Numbered from the stretch's first letter, positions 10,501 to 18,865 are shown. The stretch is 64,000 bases of DNA from Gottfriedia endophytica (GCF_017814275.1 NZ_JAGIYQ010000008.1:114187-178186); one strand, 5' to 3'. Numbers and translations are program-made. Notes: generated by a model not told the origin, from the sequence alone.

Positions 10501-11831
10501 CATCCACCCTGATAATCACTTCCTGGAACTGAGGATCTTATATTAACTCCAGGTGCTGAAACTTCTGGCTTAAGTATTCCACCATATGCTGATGGCCCCC
10601 TTAATGAGAAATAGGCTAACTTGTTGTTTATGTCAGTTGCTCCTACTGTAAAGGATTCTGGATAGTTTCCTGGATTTGCAACTGATCCTGGCCCACCAGG
10701 ATTGTAAGGGGTTGTATTTCCTGCTGAAAATACTGGGACTATATTTGCTGCTCTCCAGTTTGTTACAATAGTTCTATACCAGTCATTTACTTCAGGACCG
10801 CCTCCCCATGAGTTATTAATAACATTAGGAGCCAATTCTGGATGTGGTACTCCATTTTTATCCTTTGGAGCAAGCATCCATTCACCAGCTGCTATTAAAT
10901 CAGCATCTGTTCCGCCATCTTTTGTAAATGCCTTAGCAGCTATCCACTTTGCTCCTGGCGCAACACCTATCTTATTTGTTCCATTTGGTTCTGAGCCAAC
11001 CATAGTACCCGTTGTATGGGTTCCATGACCAAGATCATCGTAAGGTGCTGAACCATGAGTCGCGGTTGCATCAAACCAATTGCATTCATTATTTGGATTA
11101 TTCGGATTATTTGGGTCATATCCTCTATATTTTGTCTTTAATGCAGGGTGATCCCACTGAACTCCTGTATCTAAGCTGCCAACAACTATTCCTGTACCAT
11201 CTATTCCCAAACTCCAAACGTCAGGCGCCCCAATTTGTTTAAGACTCCATTCTACATTATCAGTCGCTGGAACAGTAGATTCAGTAGTTTTTTCAGGCTC
11301 AATTAATTTTGTAACTTCATTAGGTTTTATACTTTCAACCTCAGGCATAGCTGCTATGTTTCTCATAACTTCCTCTGTTGCTGTAACTGCCATACCATTT
11401 ACTACGTAAAATGATTTAATATCCTTTACATTTCCGTTATTTTTTTCTTTTTCTAAATACTTCTTCAAATTACTCTGTGATGAATCTGCTTTAATTCTTA
11501 ATTCAGAAACGATTGATGAACGAGCAATTAACTCTTTTTTTACATTTGATACTTGCTTATACTTAGCCTTAGCTTCATTAGCAACCTTTACTGTATCTAC
11601 CTGATCCTTTAATTTAACAAGAAAGGTAGTTTGAGAGTTGTTGACAAATTCTTTTTCAAGTTCTGGACTTATTTTATTCTCTATTACATCTTTAGATTCT
11701 GGGTTATTGCTATTCGTAATATTTTCACTTGCATAAGCCTTACCATAATTTCCAGCTGGTGCAATAAATGAGCTTATGGTAAGTAAGGAAGCTGCTGAAA
11801 ATGCAAGCAATTTTTTGGTGATTTTCATCAT
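7506..11831 (-). CDS. bpr: Bacillopeptidase F-like secreted subtilase (S8 family), multidomain
   Basis: This 1441-aa secreted serine protease is close in size to B. subtilis Bpr. A signal peptide (about 1-35, ending near AYA-SEN) is followed by an inhibitor_I9-type propeptide (about 65-175). The S8 catalytic domain has all three active residues: Asp221 in SLDTG, His269 in GHGTH, and Ser448 in NGTSMAAPQ. A sheet domain follows with FxxWYDIAEN and SEYAGQKINIAFLF, also seen in the immune inhibitor A of this window. Then come carboxypeptidase-regulatory-like repeats (about 830-960) and Ig-like/Big domains (about 1140-1330). The C-terminus is probably trimmed after secretion. GGAGG lies 7 bases before the first of two adjacent ATGs. 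The unusual regulatory gap upstream and the nearby RRNPP regulator suggest control by cell density or starvation; that is inference. Confidence 0.92.
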   Translation of the reverse strand: MMKITKKLLAFSAASLLTISSFIAPAGNYGKAYASENITNSNNPESKDVIENKISPELEKEFVNNSQTTFLVKLKDQVDTVKVANEAKAKYKQVSNVKKELIARSSIVSELRIKADSSQSNLKKYLEKEKNNGNVKDIKSFYVVNGMAVTATEEVMRNIAAMPEVESIKPNEVTKLIEPEKTTESTVPATDNVEWSLKQIGAPDVWSLGIDGTGIVVGSLDTGVQWDHPALKTKYRGYDPNNPNNPNNECNWFDATATHGSAPYDDLGHGTHTTGTMVGSEPNGTNKIGVAPGAKWIAAKAFTKDGGTDADLIAAGEWMLAPKDKNGVPHPELAPNVINNSWGGGPEVNDWYRTIVTNWRAANIVPVFSAGNTTPYNPGGPGSVANPGNYPESFTVGATDINNKLAYFSLRGPSAYGGILKPEVSAPGVNIRSSVPGSDYQGGWNGTSMAAPQVSGLVALLLQANSSLKVDDMEKIIEQTATPCTDSQYPQTPNNGYGYGVINAFKAVTSVMQGLSDIKGQVSQDAQDTVPPTFNHIPITDTFAGLDQKLKIDVQDNISVDSVELQYKNNPTDDWTTVPTERKSGDYKSGSYEAVIPADKVVSGKNITYRWRIVDYGKNEVISDVYTIIVKDALTIGYSNDFETEITGWQILGTSDWQWGKPTTGPMKAASGEKVLATNLEGTYSENQIMGLVSPTIVLPQGPAYLQFKNWYDIAENIGKGKVLVSTDGTDFYKVAEYTGTKTGGYSDEEIDLSEYAGQKINIAFLFYSNNSNNHQGWFIDDFKLTDKSAAIGNTSVLSNNGPKEHISLTDLPVSNSPKQQIINPNANIATIPLSATVSIVENGRSTNTNPQDGSYSFKVAAGNYTLRAEQYGFYPQDKTVQVAANQVLENQNFTMVPIPKGTLTGKITNAQTGKPVTNAKIYLIEDAAVAPVTTDAEGNYSINAYEGKYTVKVTADNYFDESFTVDITGNQNVTHDIQQKPFINFTAEIGYDDGTPEYSVAQWEPGGGYAVRMSLPAGQTTGIVTSGLFNLDTTFGKTFKAAVYDASGKDGSPGKMIAGPFKATASNEKGKWTVVDLSAQQIVVTGDFYMVLIQDQYAPISPAIQLDKNSIAAGRSWQFINGQFTLAGKEYGNMMIRATVRLGALAPVITSPVNIPYSNSENVTIKGMAAPGMDVHIFSGDKDIATGKTNDDGSFSIDAVLQEGINILKAKTITDIGSTPYSSEVKVIVDKTAPVLEITSPQNNANKNDQVITVTGTAKDNYLDNVDVNGTKADIDLNGNWTVKLMSKEGQNVINVVARDKAGNLTAKSITVNVKYSIREIKNLMPSSDVIIKSDQTLKVEFDSEPGLKKAVFTINAPINGITSAVSVPTTSLSTFDVVMSEVKDAKGNGTGHYEGYWTATKKLTLDGAQIVVKVEDMYGNSLSSTAVGKLYVNCKPSKK

Positions 11832-12232
11832 GTTTATTCCTCCATATTTAGATTGAATTTACCTAACTAATCCTTTTCGCTCCTTTCACTTAACTGCTTG
11901 AACCCATTAACTTATAAAATAGGTTTTGCGATGAGTCATACAACATTAACTGCATGTCCAAATGTTAAGAAATATCTTGAAGTAGGATTCATAGTTGAAT
12001 AGGGTAAATTAAGAGATTGCTAACAAGATGAAAGGGCCACCTCCTAAACCAATTACCGATTCTGAATCAGAGTTATGCAGTTTCTAGCTGTATTTGAAAT
12101 GAATAGGTAACATTGAAGTTTAAAAGAATTATATATTTGTAAGACTAGGTTGACAAATGGGGTTTTGTAAGGGAGGTACGACCTATTTTTTTTATAATTT
12201 TAATAATTTTGAATATTTAGACATAAAAAATT

Positions 12233-12256
12233 TATATTAATCGTACGATTAATATA
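12233..12256. promoter_or_regulatory. Perfect 24-bp palindrome upstream of bpr
   Basis: The half-site TATATTAATCGT is repeated exactly in inverted orientation with no spacer, giving 24 bp of perfect dyad centred on CGTACG. It lies about 400 bp before the bpr start. With no T-run on either side it is not a terminator. It looks like an operator for a dimeric regulator; the regulator is unknown. Confidence 0.5.
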
Positions 12257-12262
12257 GATTTT

Positions 12263-12314
12263 GACATGGGGTTATAAGTCAATATATAGACTTGGGGTTA
12301 TAAGTCGATATGTT
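12263..12314. repeat. Two tandem 26-bp repeats next to the palindrome
   Basis: Positions 12263-12288 and 12289-12314 differ at only a few bases. Each carries a GACWTGGGGTTATAAGTC core, which has a GACTT/AAGTC dyad in the second copy. They abut the palindrome at 12233-12256 and probably form part of the same regulatory region between bpr and the RRNPP gene. Confidence 0.6.
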
Positions 12315-12417
12315 GACAATTAAGGTATTGTGTGATAAAGGGTATAAGAAGTGTAAATACGGAGCATTGGAAAGTATAAAAAAGGAGAGAGGATGCTTTT
12401 TTCTGCGTGAAAAACAT
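12298..12417 (-). other. Candidate short peptide ORF downstream of the RRNPP regulator (39 aa)
   Basis: An ATG preceded by GAGG (5-base spacing) opens a 39-codon frame. It starts MFFTQKK, runs through a hydrophobic stretch, and ends QHIDL. RRNPP regulators are usually followed by a small gene for an exported pre-peptide, and the basic-then-hydrophobic layout is compatible. Against it: the ribosome site is weak, the frame overlaps the tandem repeats, and another frame through the same DNA is also open (49 codons). The MITE at 12512-12754 now lies between this ORF and the regulator. Confidence 0.2.
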
Positions 12418-12511
12418 ATTTTCCTCATAAACGAATGTATAGGTGTTGTTACCACATATTTTTAAATCTCCCAGTGCCGTTTCATGAAGAGAACGCTTCA
12501 GCTTTTCTTTA

Positions 12512-12754
12512 GGCTTTTTTTGCATTGATAGTTGTTTTTGACTATAAAGTTTGTCCGTCGATTTCAGCTACAGGCACTTACTTTCACTGGGGAGGGATAG
12601 AGTTCCTCGGTGCTACCGTCTGTGGGGTAAAATGATTCCTCACGTGAATCATTTTACCTAGGTTTCCCATTTCCCTCTATTTCCCGAAGGAGTAAAGTGC
12701 CCTCCGCTACAATCAACTCTCATGATTAAAGCTACAAACTTTTCGAAAACAGCC
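12512..12754. mobile_element. MITE-like element, copy 1 (243 bp, variant interior)
   Basis: The element starts GGCTTTTTTTGCATTGATAG and ends ACTTTTCGAAAACAGCC, so its ends are inverted repeats of the form GGCT-N-TTTTC. It is flanked by the exact 8-bp direct repeat TTTCTTTA (12504-12511 and 12755-12762), a target-site duplication. There is no open frame for a transposase. The interior differs from the other copies. It has a strong central hairpin with 12-bp arms (GTAAAATGATTC) and an outer pairing of GGGAGGGATAGAG-like and CCCTCTATTTCCC sequences. TIRs beginning GGCT together with 8-bp duplications are the hallmark of ISL3-family transposition. Confidence 0.82.
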
Positions 12755-12808
12755 TTTCTTTATAATGTACGTAGTAACACGACTTCCTTAAAGGTATTAG
12801 TTAAAAAA

Positions 12809-14050
12809 TCAAGCAAATTTATCGTTTTTGCGGTATTTTTCCACGAGATACGCTGCATATTGATTTGCTTCTTCGACATTGCCTTTTTCCATGTGAAAGT
12901 CGAACAGCTTTATCGAATAATGTTCAAATAAGCGAATATGTGCCATTTTCTGATAATAAGGAAATGCTTCTTTTTCAAGGTAATGGTAGTAAAGCTCTTT
13001 TTCGTTTTGAAGATTATATTTATGTAAATAGAAGAAATGTATATAGATTGGCTCGGTTATTTCTTCAGAAAGAGCAATACCCTTTTCAACCAATTGGAGC
13101 AATTCTTCGGTTGATTTCAATCCTTGTCTCGTTAATGCATTTATATAGCCTTCCAAAGAGGCTATATGAAGGGCTGTATGAGGGTCTTTTATGTCCATAG
13201 ATTGTTTATAGTATTCACAAGCTATATCATAATTTCCTTGGCGAACTTTCTGGTATGCGAGATTGTGGGTTAGCATTGCTCTTTGATGGTCTAATCCAAT
13301 GTTTTCGGTCATCTCGATTAATCTTTGATATTCCGTATCTTTTGGATCGTAAAACTCATCCCTCTCTACTTGGACCAGCATAAGCATTTCTGCTTCAATC
13401 ATTCGCGTAAGACTGCGCACTTCTGTGAAAAAGCGCAGGGACTTTTCGGCAAAATAATAAGCCAATACTCGTGAATTCAGAGAATGATAGGCAAAAGCCA
13501 AATGATAATAGTACTCTTGGTTGTTGTAATAGGTTAGATCGATTCCTTGAAAATGTGAAATTGCCTTATAAAATTCCTTATTCATTAATCTATTAATCCC
13601 TTTAATGTGAAGAAGCATGTTGTTTTCATATGGTGAAAGATCAGACCATTTTTCCATTTCATCGATTAGAGATTTAGCTTGGTGATCCAGCCCTATTAAT
13701 AAATAATATCTCGTAAGTACGAGAGTATAGGAACGATAAATAACTGGCATTTGTAGAAGAGCAATAGCCTCTAATTGTTTCTTAATTCTCTTAGCCTTTG
13801 TTTTCATTTTAAAAATGATCGATTCATGCCATTCCTTTAAAAGGGAATCTAGGCCAAGGTAAGTTTTAATTTCTGTTTCCATATCAATGCAAAGGCGTCT
13901 TGACAACAAATTTATCGTTTCTTTAGAAACTTCTGTTAATCCTCGTTCAATTTTGCTAATATGTGTACTCGAACAGATGCCAATTCCTAAATCCTTCTGC
14001 ATCATGCTCTGACGTTCACGATAGAATTTGATTATTTGTCCCTCTAGCAT
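12809..14050 (-). CDS. RRNPP-type transcriptional regulator (HTH + TPR), paralogue 1
   Basis: This 413-aa protein has an N-terminal XRE-type helix-turn-helix (about 6-60, with QKDLGIGICSSTHISKIERG) and a long all-helical region of tetratricopeptide-like repeats. An example is YYYHLAFAYHSLNSRVLAYYFAEKSLRFF. This is the layout of peptide-responsive quorum sensors such as PlcR and NprR. GAGGTG lies 6 bases before the chosen ATG, and the paralogue at 44953-46170 aligns from the same point (MLEGQIIKFYRE and MYEGKIIKYYRE). An upstream GTG would add three residues. It lies upstream of bpr in the same orientation, with the regulatory repeats and a MITE between. The signal peptide and target genes are unknown. 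Confidence 0.8.
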   Translation of the reverse strand: MLEGQIIKFYRERQSMMQKDLGIGICSSTHISKIERGLTEVSKETINLLSRRLCIDMETEIKTYLGLDSLLKEWHESIIFKMKTKAKRIKKQLEAIALLQMPVIYRSYTLVLTRYYLLIGLDHQAKSLIDEMEKWSDLSPYENNMLLHIKGINRLMNKEFYKAISHFQGIDLTYYNNQEYYYHLAFAYHSLNSRVLAYYFAEKSLRFFTEVRSLTRMIEAEMLMLVQVERDEFYDPKDTEYQRLIEMTENIGLDHQRAMLTHNLAYQKVRQGNYDIACEYYKQSMDIKDPHTALHIASLEGYINALTRQGLKSTEELLQLVEKGIALSEEITEPIYIHFFYLHKYNLQNEKELYYHYLEKEAFPYYQKMAHIRLFEHYSIKLFDFHMEKGNVEEANQYAAYLVEKYRKNDKFA

Positions 14051-14650
14051 GGTGATCACCTCACTTTATCCCACCAATATGAAATTTTTGGTTCTTATTT
14101 TACTAAAGAGAACCCCACTCGAAATAATACAATTGAGTCTCTATGATTAATTTTAATAAAAAAATGTAATTTTTCAAATGTTTAAAAAATTTATAGCGAA
14201 ATTAGGTTGAAAGTCCTGTGTGAAACCCAATTGCTAGCGTACTCTTTTTACCATAGGGAGTACGATATTAATTACACCCTTAGGCCACGTTTTTCTTATG
14301 GAAAACAAGAAACTTTGGATTCCTGTATTTCTTGGAATAGGCTTATTTTTATTGAATGCCATTAATCTATGTCAATGGTATTATAAGTTAACTCGATCGA
14401 GTGGTTTGAGTTGGTATAATAGAAGAGCAATTAATATAGAAAAAATCTATACTATCTGCTTTTTTGTTTATAAAATATCAATCAGGACCGATTTTCGTAA
14501 AAATTCACAAATTATAAATGTCAAATGTACTTGTGGTTGATAATAAGTTATTAAGCATGATATAAGTGTAAAAGAAGTCGGACATTTGGCTTTATATTTT
14601 TTGACCGAAAGTTTGAAGTTGTATCCATAATGAGAGGATTTGAGTTTGAA
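14051..14650. other. 600-bp gap with no convincing gene
   Basis: AT-rich intergenic DNA. An 80-codon frame at 14298-14540 (+) begins with a single membrane-helix-like stretch (VFLGIGLFLLNAI) but has no Shine-Dalgarno, and its second half is low-complexity, so it may be a relic. A short dyad, GTACTC...GAGTAC-like, lies at about 14238-14265. Nothing else is supported. Confidence 0.4.
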
Positions 14651-15613
14651 ATGATAGATAATTTTTGGCGTGATTTACCACGACCATTTTTTGTACTTGC
14701 TCCAATGGAAGATGTGACGGATGTTGTTTTTCGTCATGTAGTAAGTAAAGCAGGTAGACCGGATGTATTCTTTACAGAGTTTACAAACTCGGATAGCTAT
14801 TGTCATCCAGAGGGTATGAAAAGTGTACGTGGCCGTTTGATTTTTACAGAAGATGAACAGCCAATGGTGGCACATATTTGGGGGGATAATCCCGAATATT
14901 TCCGTCAAATGAGTATTGGGATGGCAGAGCTAGGATTTAAAGGCATCGATATTAATATGGGCTGCCCTGTACCGAATGTGGCATCGAGAGGAAAAGGTAG
15001 TGGCCTTATTCTGCGTCCAGACGTTGCGGCAGAACTTATTCAAGCAGCGAAAGCGGGCGGACTGCCTGTCAGTGTGAAAACACGACTTGGCTTTAAGGAT
15101 GTAAATGAGTGGGAGGAGTGGCTAACGCATATTTTAAAACAGGATATTGCGAACCTTTCTATTCATTTACGTACAAGAGAGGAAATGAGCCAAGTAGATG
15201 CTCATTGGGAGCTAATTCCGGAAATAAAAAAATTACGTGACCGTATCGCACCAAATACGCTACTAACAATCAATGGAGACATTCCTGACCGTCAAACTGG
15301 GCTGCATCTTGCTGAACAATATGGTATTGATGGCGTTATGATCGGGCGAGGTATTTTTAAAAATCCTTTTGCTTTTGAAAAAGAGCCAAAAGAGCATAGC
15401 AGTAAAGAATACCTTGATCTTTTAAGAATGCAGCTTGATCTTCAAGATCAATATGCGGAAGTACTGCCACGTTCAATCACAGGGCTTCATCGATTTTTCA
15501 AAATTTATGTCAAAGGATTCCCTGGAGCTGCTGAATTAAGAAATCAATTGATGAACACTAAATCAACAGATGAAGTGCGTGCATTGCTTGATAACTTTGA
15601 AAAAGAATGTTGA
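14651..15613 (+). CDS. tRNA-dihydrouridine synthase family protein
   Basis: This FMN-dependent TIM-barrel enzyme reduces uridines in tRNA to dihydrouridine. Visible features are [19 protein letters not shown] at the FMN-binding start, [11 protein letters not shown] with the catalytic cysteine, [10 protein letters not shown], the conserved ING in [10 protein letters not shown], and [16 protein letters not shown] begin at the ATG of [13 protein letters not shown] (320 aa) because family members start there. An ATG seven codons earlier at 14630 also lies in frame, and neither has a strong Shine-Dalgarno. It differs from the widespread DusB and is probably a second Dus paralogue. The flanks are gene-poor and contain a recombinase relic, so it may have arrived by transfer. 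Confidence 0.85.
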   Translation: MIDNFWRDLPRPFFVLAPMEDVTDVVFRHVVSKAGRPDVFFTEFTNSDSYCHPEGMKSVRGRLIFTEDEQPMVAHIWGDNPEYFRQMSIGMAELGFKGIDINMGCPVPNVASRGKGSGLILRPDVAAELIQAAKAGGLPVSVKTRLGFKDVNEWEEWLTHILKQDIANLSIHLRTREEMSQVDAHWELIPEIKKLRDRIAPNTLLTINGDIPDRQTGLHLAEQYGIDGVMIGRGIFKNPFAFEKEPKEHSSKEYLDLLRMQLDLQDQYAEVLPRSITGLHRFFKIYVKGFPGAAELRNQLMNTKSTDEVRALLDNFEKEC

Positions 15614-15643
15614 TGGGACGGGGAAAGAGATAGGATGTAACTC

Positions 15644-15928
15644 TCAAAAACTTAGAGAAATTAGCGGGGTTACAAACTGATAATGAGAAGTAAATTCCCA
15701 TTTTTCATTTACAACAATTTTTAAGACAAAACTATTTAATATAGCAGGGGTTAATTGCTCTAATACTTGATATTTTTCAAATAATTTATGAGTCTTATCA
15801 ATCATATTAATATGATTGTCAATATCTAATCTTTTTTGAAGTTCTGCTTGTTGATGAAGTAGAGCTTCAATTTTTTTATTTTCTTCACCGACAATGTAGT
15901 CGTATTCGACTTTGGCAATGGAATAATG
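15644..15928 (-). pseudogene. C-terminal remnant of a large serine recombinase
   Basis: Read on the minus strand, about 90 codons lack both a start and the catalytic domain. The frame encodes a coiled-coil segment (ENKKIEALLHQQAELQKRL), then a stretch like LEQLTPAILNSFVLKIVVNE and a short beta end. This matches the tail of site-specific serine recombinases, where 'ltre-ll-slIekIvV' follows a coiled coil. An in-frame stop lies two codons before the first homologous residue, and the N-terminal resolvase domain is absent. It is the likely scar of a lost integrative or phage element between the dus gene and the permease. Confidence 0.6.
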
Positions 15929-16000
15929 ATATTATAAATTTTTTTAATTTTAATTTATCATTTAAAAAGATATGGAAATTAGTAAAAGGATTTTCAAAAA

Positions 16001-16030
16001 AAATAAACTCCTTATTGAGGAGTTTATTTA
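16001..16030. terminator. Hairpin with A/T tails in gene-poor gap
   Basis: AAATAAACTCCT (16001-16012) pairs perfectly with AGGAGTTTATTT around a 5-base loop, with an A-run before it. No intact gene points into it; it may belong to the decayed gene around 15900. Confidence 0.5.
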
Positions 16031-16169
16031 AGAAATCTGAAAAAATAGAAAATTTATGTTATATTAGCCTTTTATCGTTAGATCCGAGAGAATAATTTAA
16101 GTTATAAAATCTATAGTTCGAAAGTCAATTCTGGAATGTATTCTTTTCAGACTTGACTAAAAAACAAAT

Positions 16170-17579
16170 CTACAAATTTTCCTCTACTTTGGCTGCTTGT
16201 AAAGATACGACTCTCTTGGTCCATTTGAATCGCACTAAATAGTAAATGTAACATCCGACTACAAACGTGGTTGCCCAGTAGAATGAAGTTCTTTGAGCTG
16301 GATCTAATACAAGTGATAAAATAATCCCTACGCACATAATGAACGAAGCGACTGGAACAAATGGGAACCATTTTACACGAAATGGCAAATCCTCTAATTT
16401 TCCACCATTTTTAATGAATGTACGCCTGAAGTTTATGTGTGAAAGTGCAATGACTGCCCATGCAATAGTTGTTCCAATTCCGGATATTGCTAACAAAACA
16501 ACGAACAGGCTATTTGCTGCTATAACGCTTGTCAAAAGGGATAATAGTGCAAACGCCAAGCTAACTAAAAGAGCGTTCATTGGTATTTGTCGCTTATTTA
16601 ATTTACCGAACATTTTTGGAACTTGACCACTTTCGCTCATTGCGAAAAACATGCGTGAACATAGATATAATCCTGAATTTCCAACTGATAAAACAGCTGT
16701 TAAAATGACAAAGTTCATGATATCTGCTGCATAGGGAATTCCCACTTTATCAAACATCATTACAAATGGGCTTTCCACAAGTCCTGCTTTTCTCCACGGA
16801 ACCATTGCACTTACAATTACGATGCTTGTAACATAAAATAGAAGGACTCGGAAAATAATATTTTTCGTCGCTTTAGGAATATCACGTTCCGGATTTTCTG
16901 ATTCACCAGCAGTAATTCCCAATAATTCAGTTCCTTGGAATCCATAAAGTACTGATATCATGGTAATTAATATTGGAGTGAAGCCTTTTGGAAAAAATCC
17001 TCCGTTATTATATAGGTTTGAGAAGAAAGGGGCTGCTTGACCGCCTTTTAGTGGGATTATACCCAAAACTGCACATCCACCTATAATAATAAATAAAATG
17101 ATCGCAACAATTTTAATACCTGCAAAATAATATTCTGTTTCAGCAAAACCTTTTGTAGTAAACGCATTTAATCCAAACAGTAAAATGATGAAAAATAAGC
17201 ACCAGATCCAAGTAGGTGTATGAGGAAACCATCGTTTCATCAACAGACCAGCCGCTGTAAATTCAAGGCCGACTGTGGTTGCCCAACTCATCCAGTAAGC
17301 AATTCCAACCATGAAACCTGTTGAAGGACCAATATATTTCGTCGCATAGGCTTGAAACGAACCTGTTACCGGCATAGCAACCGCAAGCTCCCCGAGGCAA
17401 AGCATCACCAAATATGTCATTACCCCGCCAATCAGATAGGCAACAATCGCTCCACCGGCTCCTGCACTATTAATTGTTAATCCTGCACCTAAAAACAATC
17501 CTGTTCCAATTACGCCACCCATCGAAATCATCGATAGATGGCGTGTTTTTAATACTCGCTTTAACTGGTGCTTTTCCAT
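16170..17579 (-). CDS. Amino-acid permease (APC superfamily)
   Basis: This 469-aa protein has about 12 membrane helices and belongs to the amino acid-polyamine-organocation family. It begins LKTRHLSMISMGGVIGTGLFLGAG, the classic first-helix GxxGTGLF substrate motif. FQGTELLGITAGESENPERDIPKA after helix 6 is typical of the AAT (AnsP/GabP/proY-like) subgroup. The ATG directly abuts the stop of the Rieske oxygenase gene, and its Shine-Dalgarno (GAGGTGAAG) lies inside the end of that gene. The two are therefore translationally coupled. The permease probably imports the substrate of the oxygenase or its amino-acid-like product. The exact substrate cannot be read from sequence. Confidence 0.88.
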   Translation of the reverse strand: MEKHQLKRVLKTRHLSMISMGGVIGTGLFLGAGLTINSAGAGGAIVAYLIGGVMTYLVMLCLGELAVAMPVTGSFQAYATKYIGPSTGFMVGIAYWMSWATTVGLEFTAAGLLMKRWFPHTPTWIWCLFFIILLFGLNAFTTKGFAETEYYFAGIKIVAIILFIIIGGCAVLGIIPLKGGQAAPFFSNLYNNGGFFPKGFTPILITMISVLYGFQGTELLGITAGESENPERDIPKATKNIIFRVLLFYVTSIVIVSAMVPWRKAGLVESPFVMMFDKVGIPYAADIMNFVILTAVLSVGNSGLYLCSRMFFAMSESGQVPKMFGKLNKRQIPMNALLVSLAFALLSLLTSVIAANSLFVVLLAISGIGTTIAWAVIALSHINFRRTFIKNGGKLEDLPFRVKWFPFVPVASFIMCVGIILSLVLDPAQRTSFYWATTFVVGCYIYYLVRFKWTKRVVSLQAAKVEENL

Positions 17580-18668
17580 TTACTTCACCTCAACTGTTAA
17601 TGGAATATAGGCTTGCGCACTTTCAAGCGCATGTTGTACTAACAAATGAAAATGATGAACACAATTTTCCGTTAAAGAAAAACGTCCTTGTGTATAGCCT
17701 TTTGATTGGAGCCCTTGTTGAACGTTCTCGCAAATTACAAAATCCTCTTCACGAACTTGATCTAAAAATGCATAGAATTTTTTTTGTGCTTCTAGGTCGT
17801 TCAAGTCTAAAAAGTAAGTTGTATAAATCAATTTTGTCGTTTCGTGATCGATTGGAATCGACTGATTAACTGAAACATTAGGAAGTCCAGGATTTACACT
17901 AATCCACATATTTGGATAGATGAAATAATATTTTGCACTTTGCCCTAGTTTGTCTGGTTCACTTGTGCCCGATCGCAATGGTACACCTTGATATGAGTAA
18001 TTATCAAATGTAGTAATTTCATAATTATCCATATCCAGCGTGTTCACAAATCCTTTATGGATAGTTGGACAGTGATCACATTCCAAATAATTATCCACGG
18101 TTACCTTCCAATTGCATTTCACAATGTCTTCCTGCACCCTTGCAATCTTTAATTCCTCTAGGGGATAATCTTTGAAACCATCGAATAGATTTCCAAACAC
18201 TTCAGACATAGAGGAAGCGTTTTCATCTAAATTGATAAAAATAAAACTTGCTACAATTTCAAGTTTCGGTTGTTTTAAACAAAAATCTCCCACATTATAC
18301 TCGAGCCCTTTCATATTTGGAGCTCGATGTAATTGACCATCCAAAGAAAACGTCCAAGCATGATACGGACATTGAAGCATTTTCTTATTTCCGCATTCCC
18401 TTTCTTCAAGTTTAGCTGCACGATGAGTACAAACGTTATAAAATGCTCGAATAACTCCGTCTATTCCTTTAGAAATTAGGATCGAATGTCCAGCAATATC
18501 TTTCGTAAAAAAGTCACCATTATTTTTAACCTGACTTACATGCCCAGCAAATAGCCATGTTTTTTCAAAGATTTTCTCCTGTTCAACATTCAATGCTTCT
18601 TTTGTAGTGTATAGACGAGATGGTAGGGTGTGCGATTTGCTTAACTCTGGATGAACTTTATGTTCCAT
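17580..18668 (-). CDS. Rieske non-heme iron oxygenase, alpha subunit (betaine/carnitine-type)
   Basis: This 362-aa protein has a Rieske [2Fe-2S] site, C80-x-H82 and C100-x2-H103 (CTHRAAK...CPYHAW). A mononuclear iron site follows in NYLECDHCPTIH (H199, H204). The residue three before the first His, which bridges electrons between subunits, is Glu196, where most ring-hydroxylating oxygenases have Asp. As I recall, the carnitine oxygenase CntA also has Glu here. This subgroup (CntA, GbcA, stachydrine demethylase) oxidises quaternary-amine substrates rather than rings. A dedicated reductase is not encoded nearby. It is coupled to an amino-acid permease and faces a GntR regulator, which suggests catabolism of an N-methylated amino acid or betaine. 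The substrate is inference. Confidence 0.85.
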   Translation of the reverse strand: MEHKVHPELSKSHTLPSRLYTTKEALNVEQEKIFEKTWLFAGHVSQVKNNGDFFTKDIAGHSILISKGIDGVIRAFYNVCTHRAAKLEERECGNKKMLQCPYHAWTFSLDGQLHRAPNMKGLEYNVGDFCLKQPKLEIVASFIFINLDENASSMSEVFGNLFDGFKDYPLEELKIARVQEDIVKCNWKVTVDNYLECDHCPTIHKGFVNTLDMDNYEITTFDNYSYQGVPLRSGTSEPDKLGQSAKYYFIYPNMWISVNPGLPNVSVNQSIPIDHETTKLIYTTYFLDLNDLEAQKKFYAFLDQVREEDFVICENVQQGLQSKGYTQGRFSLTENCVHHFHLLVQHALESAQAYIPLTVEVK

Positions 18669-18846
18669 ATTTCATGACCTCACTTTTTATAAGATTAAAG
18701 TTAAATGATCCTAATTTTGAATTGAAATAACATACTAGTTTAGGAGTACAAAATAATTCACTATGTAATATTAATCCCTCCTCAATGAGACAATAAGTTC
18801 GATTAATTTTGAATGATAAGGAATTTCTTTAAATTATGATATCACG

Positions 18847-18865
18847 GTATACAAAAATAGTATAC
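18847..18865. promoter_or_regulatory. Candidate GntR operator: paired GTATAC sites
   Basis: GTATAC occurs twice (18847-18852 and 18860-18865) with centres 13 bp apart, in the divergent region between the Rieske oxygenase and the GntR gene. GntR/FadR-type dimers bind short dyads of this kind. Binding is not shown. Confidence 0.45.

Noticed and set aside
12233..12256. Terminator
   Set aside because: No T-run on either side and no loop; the zero-spacer dyad fits an operator better.
12298..12525. 75-codon minus-strand frame as one gene
   Set aside because: Its start lies inside the left end of the MITE at 12512, so the full frame arose from the insertion. A shorter part of it (12298-12417) is kept only as a low-confidence peptide ORF.
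14298..14540. 80-codon plus-strand frame as a membrane-protein gene
   Set aside because: One hydrophobic stretch, no Shine-Dalgarno and a low-complexity second half; not enough to call a gene.
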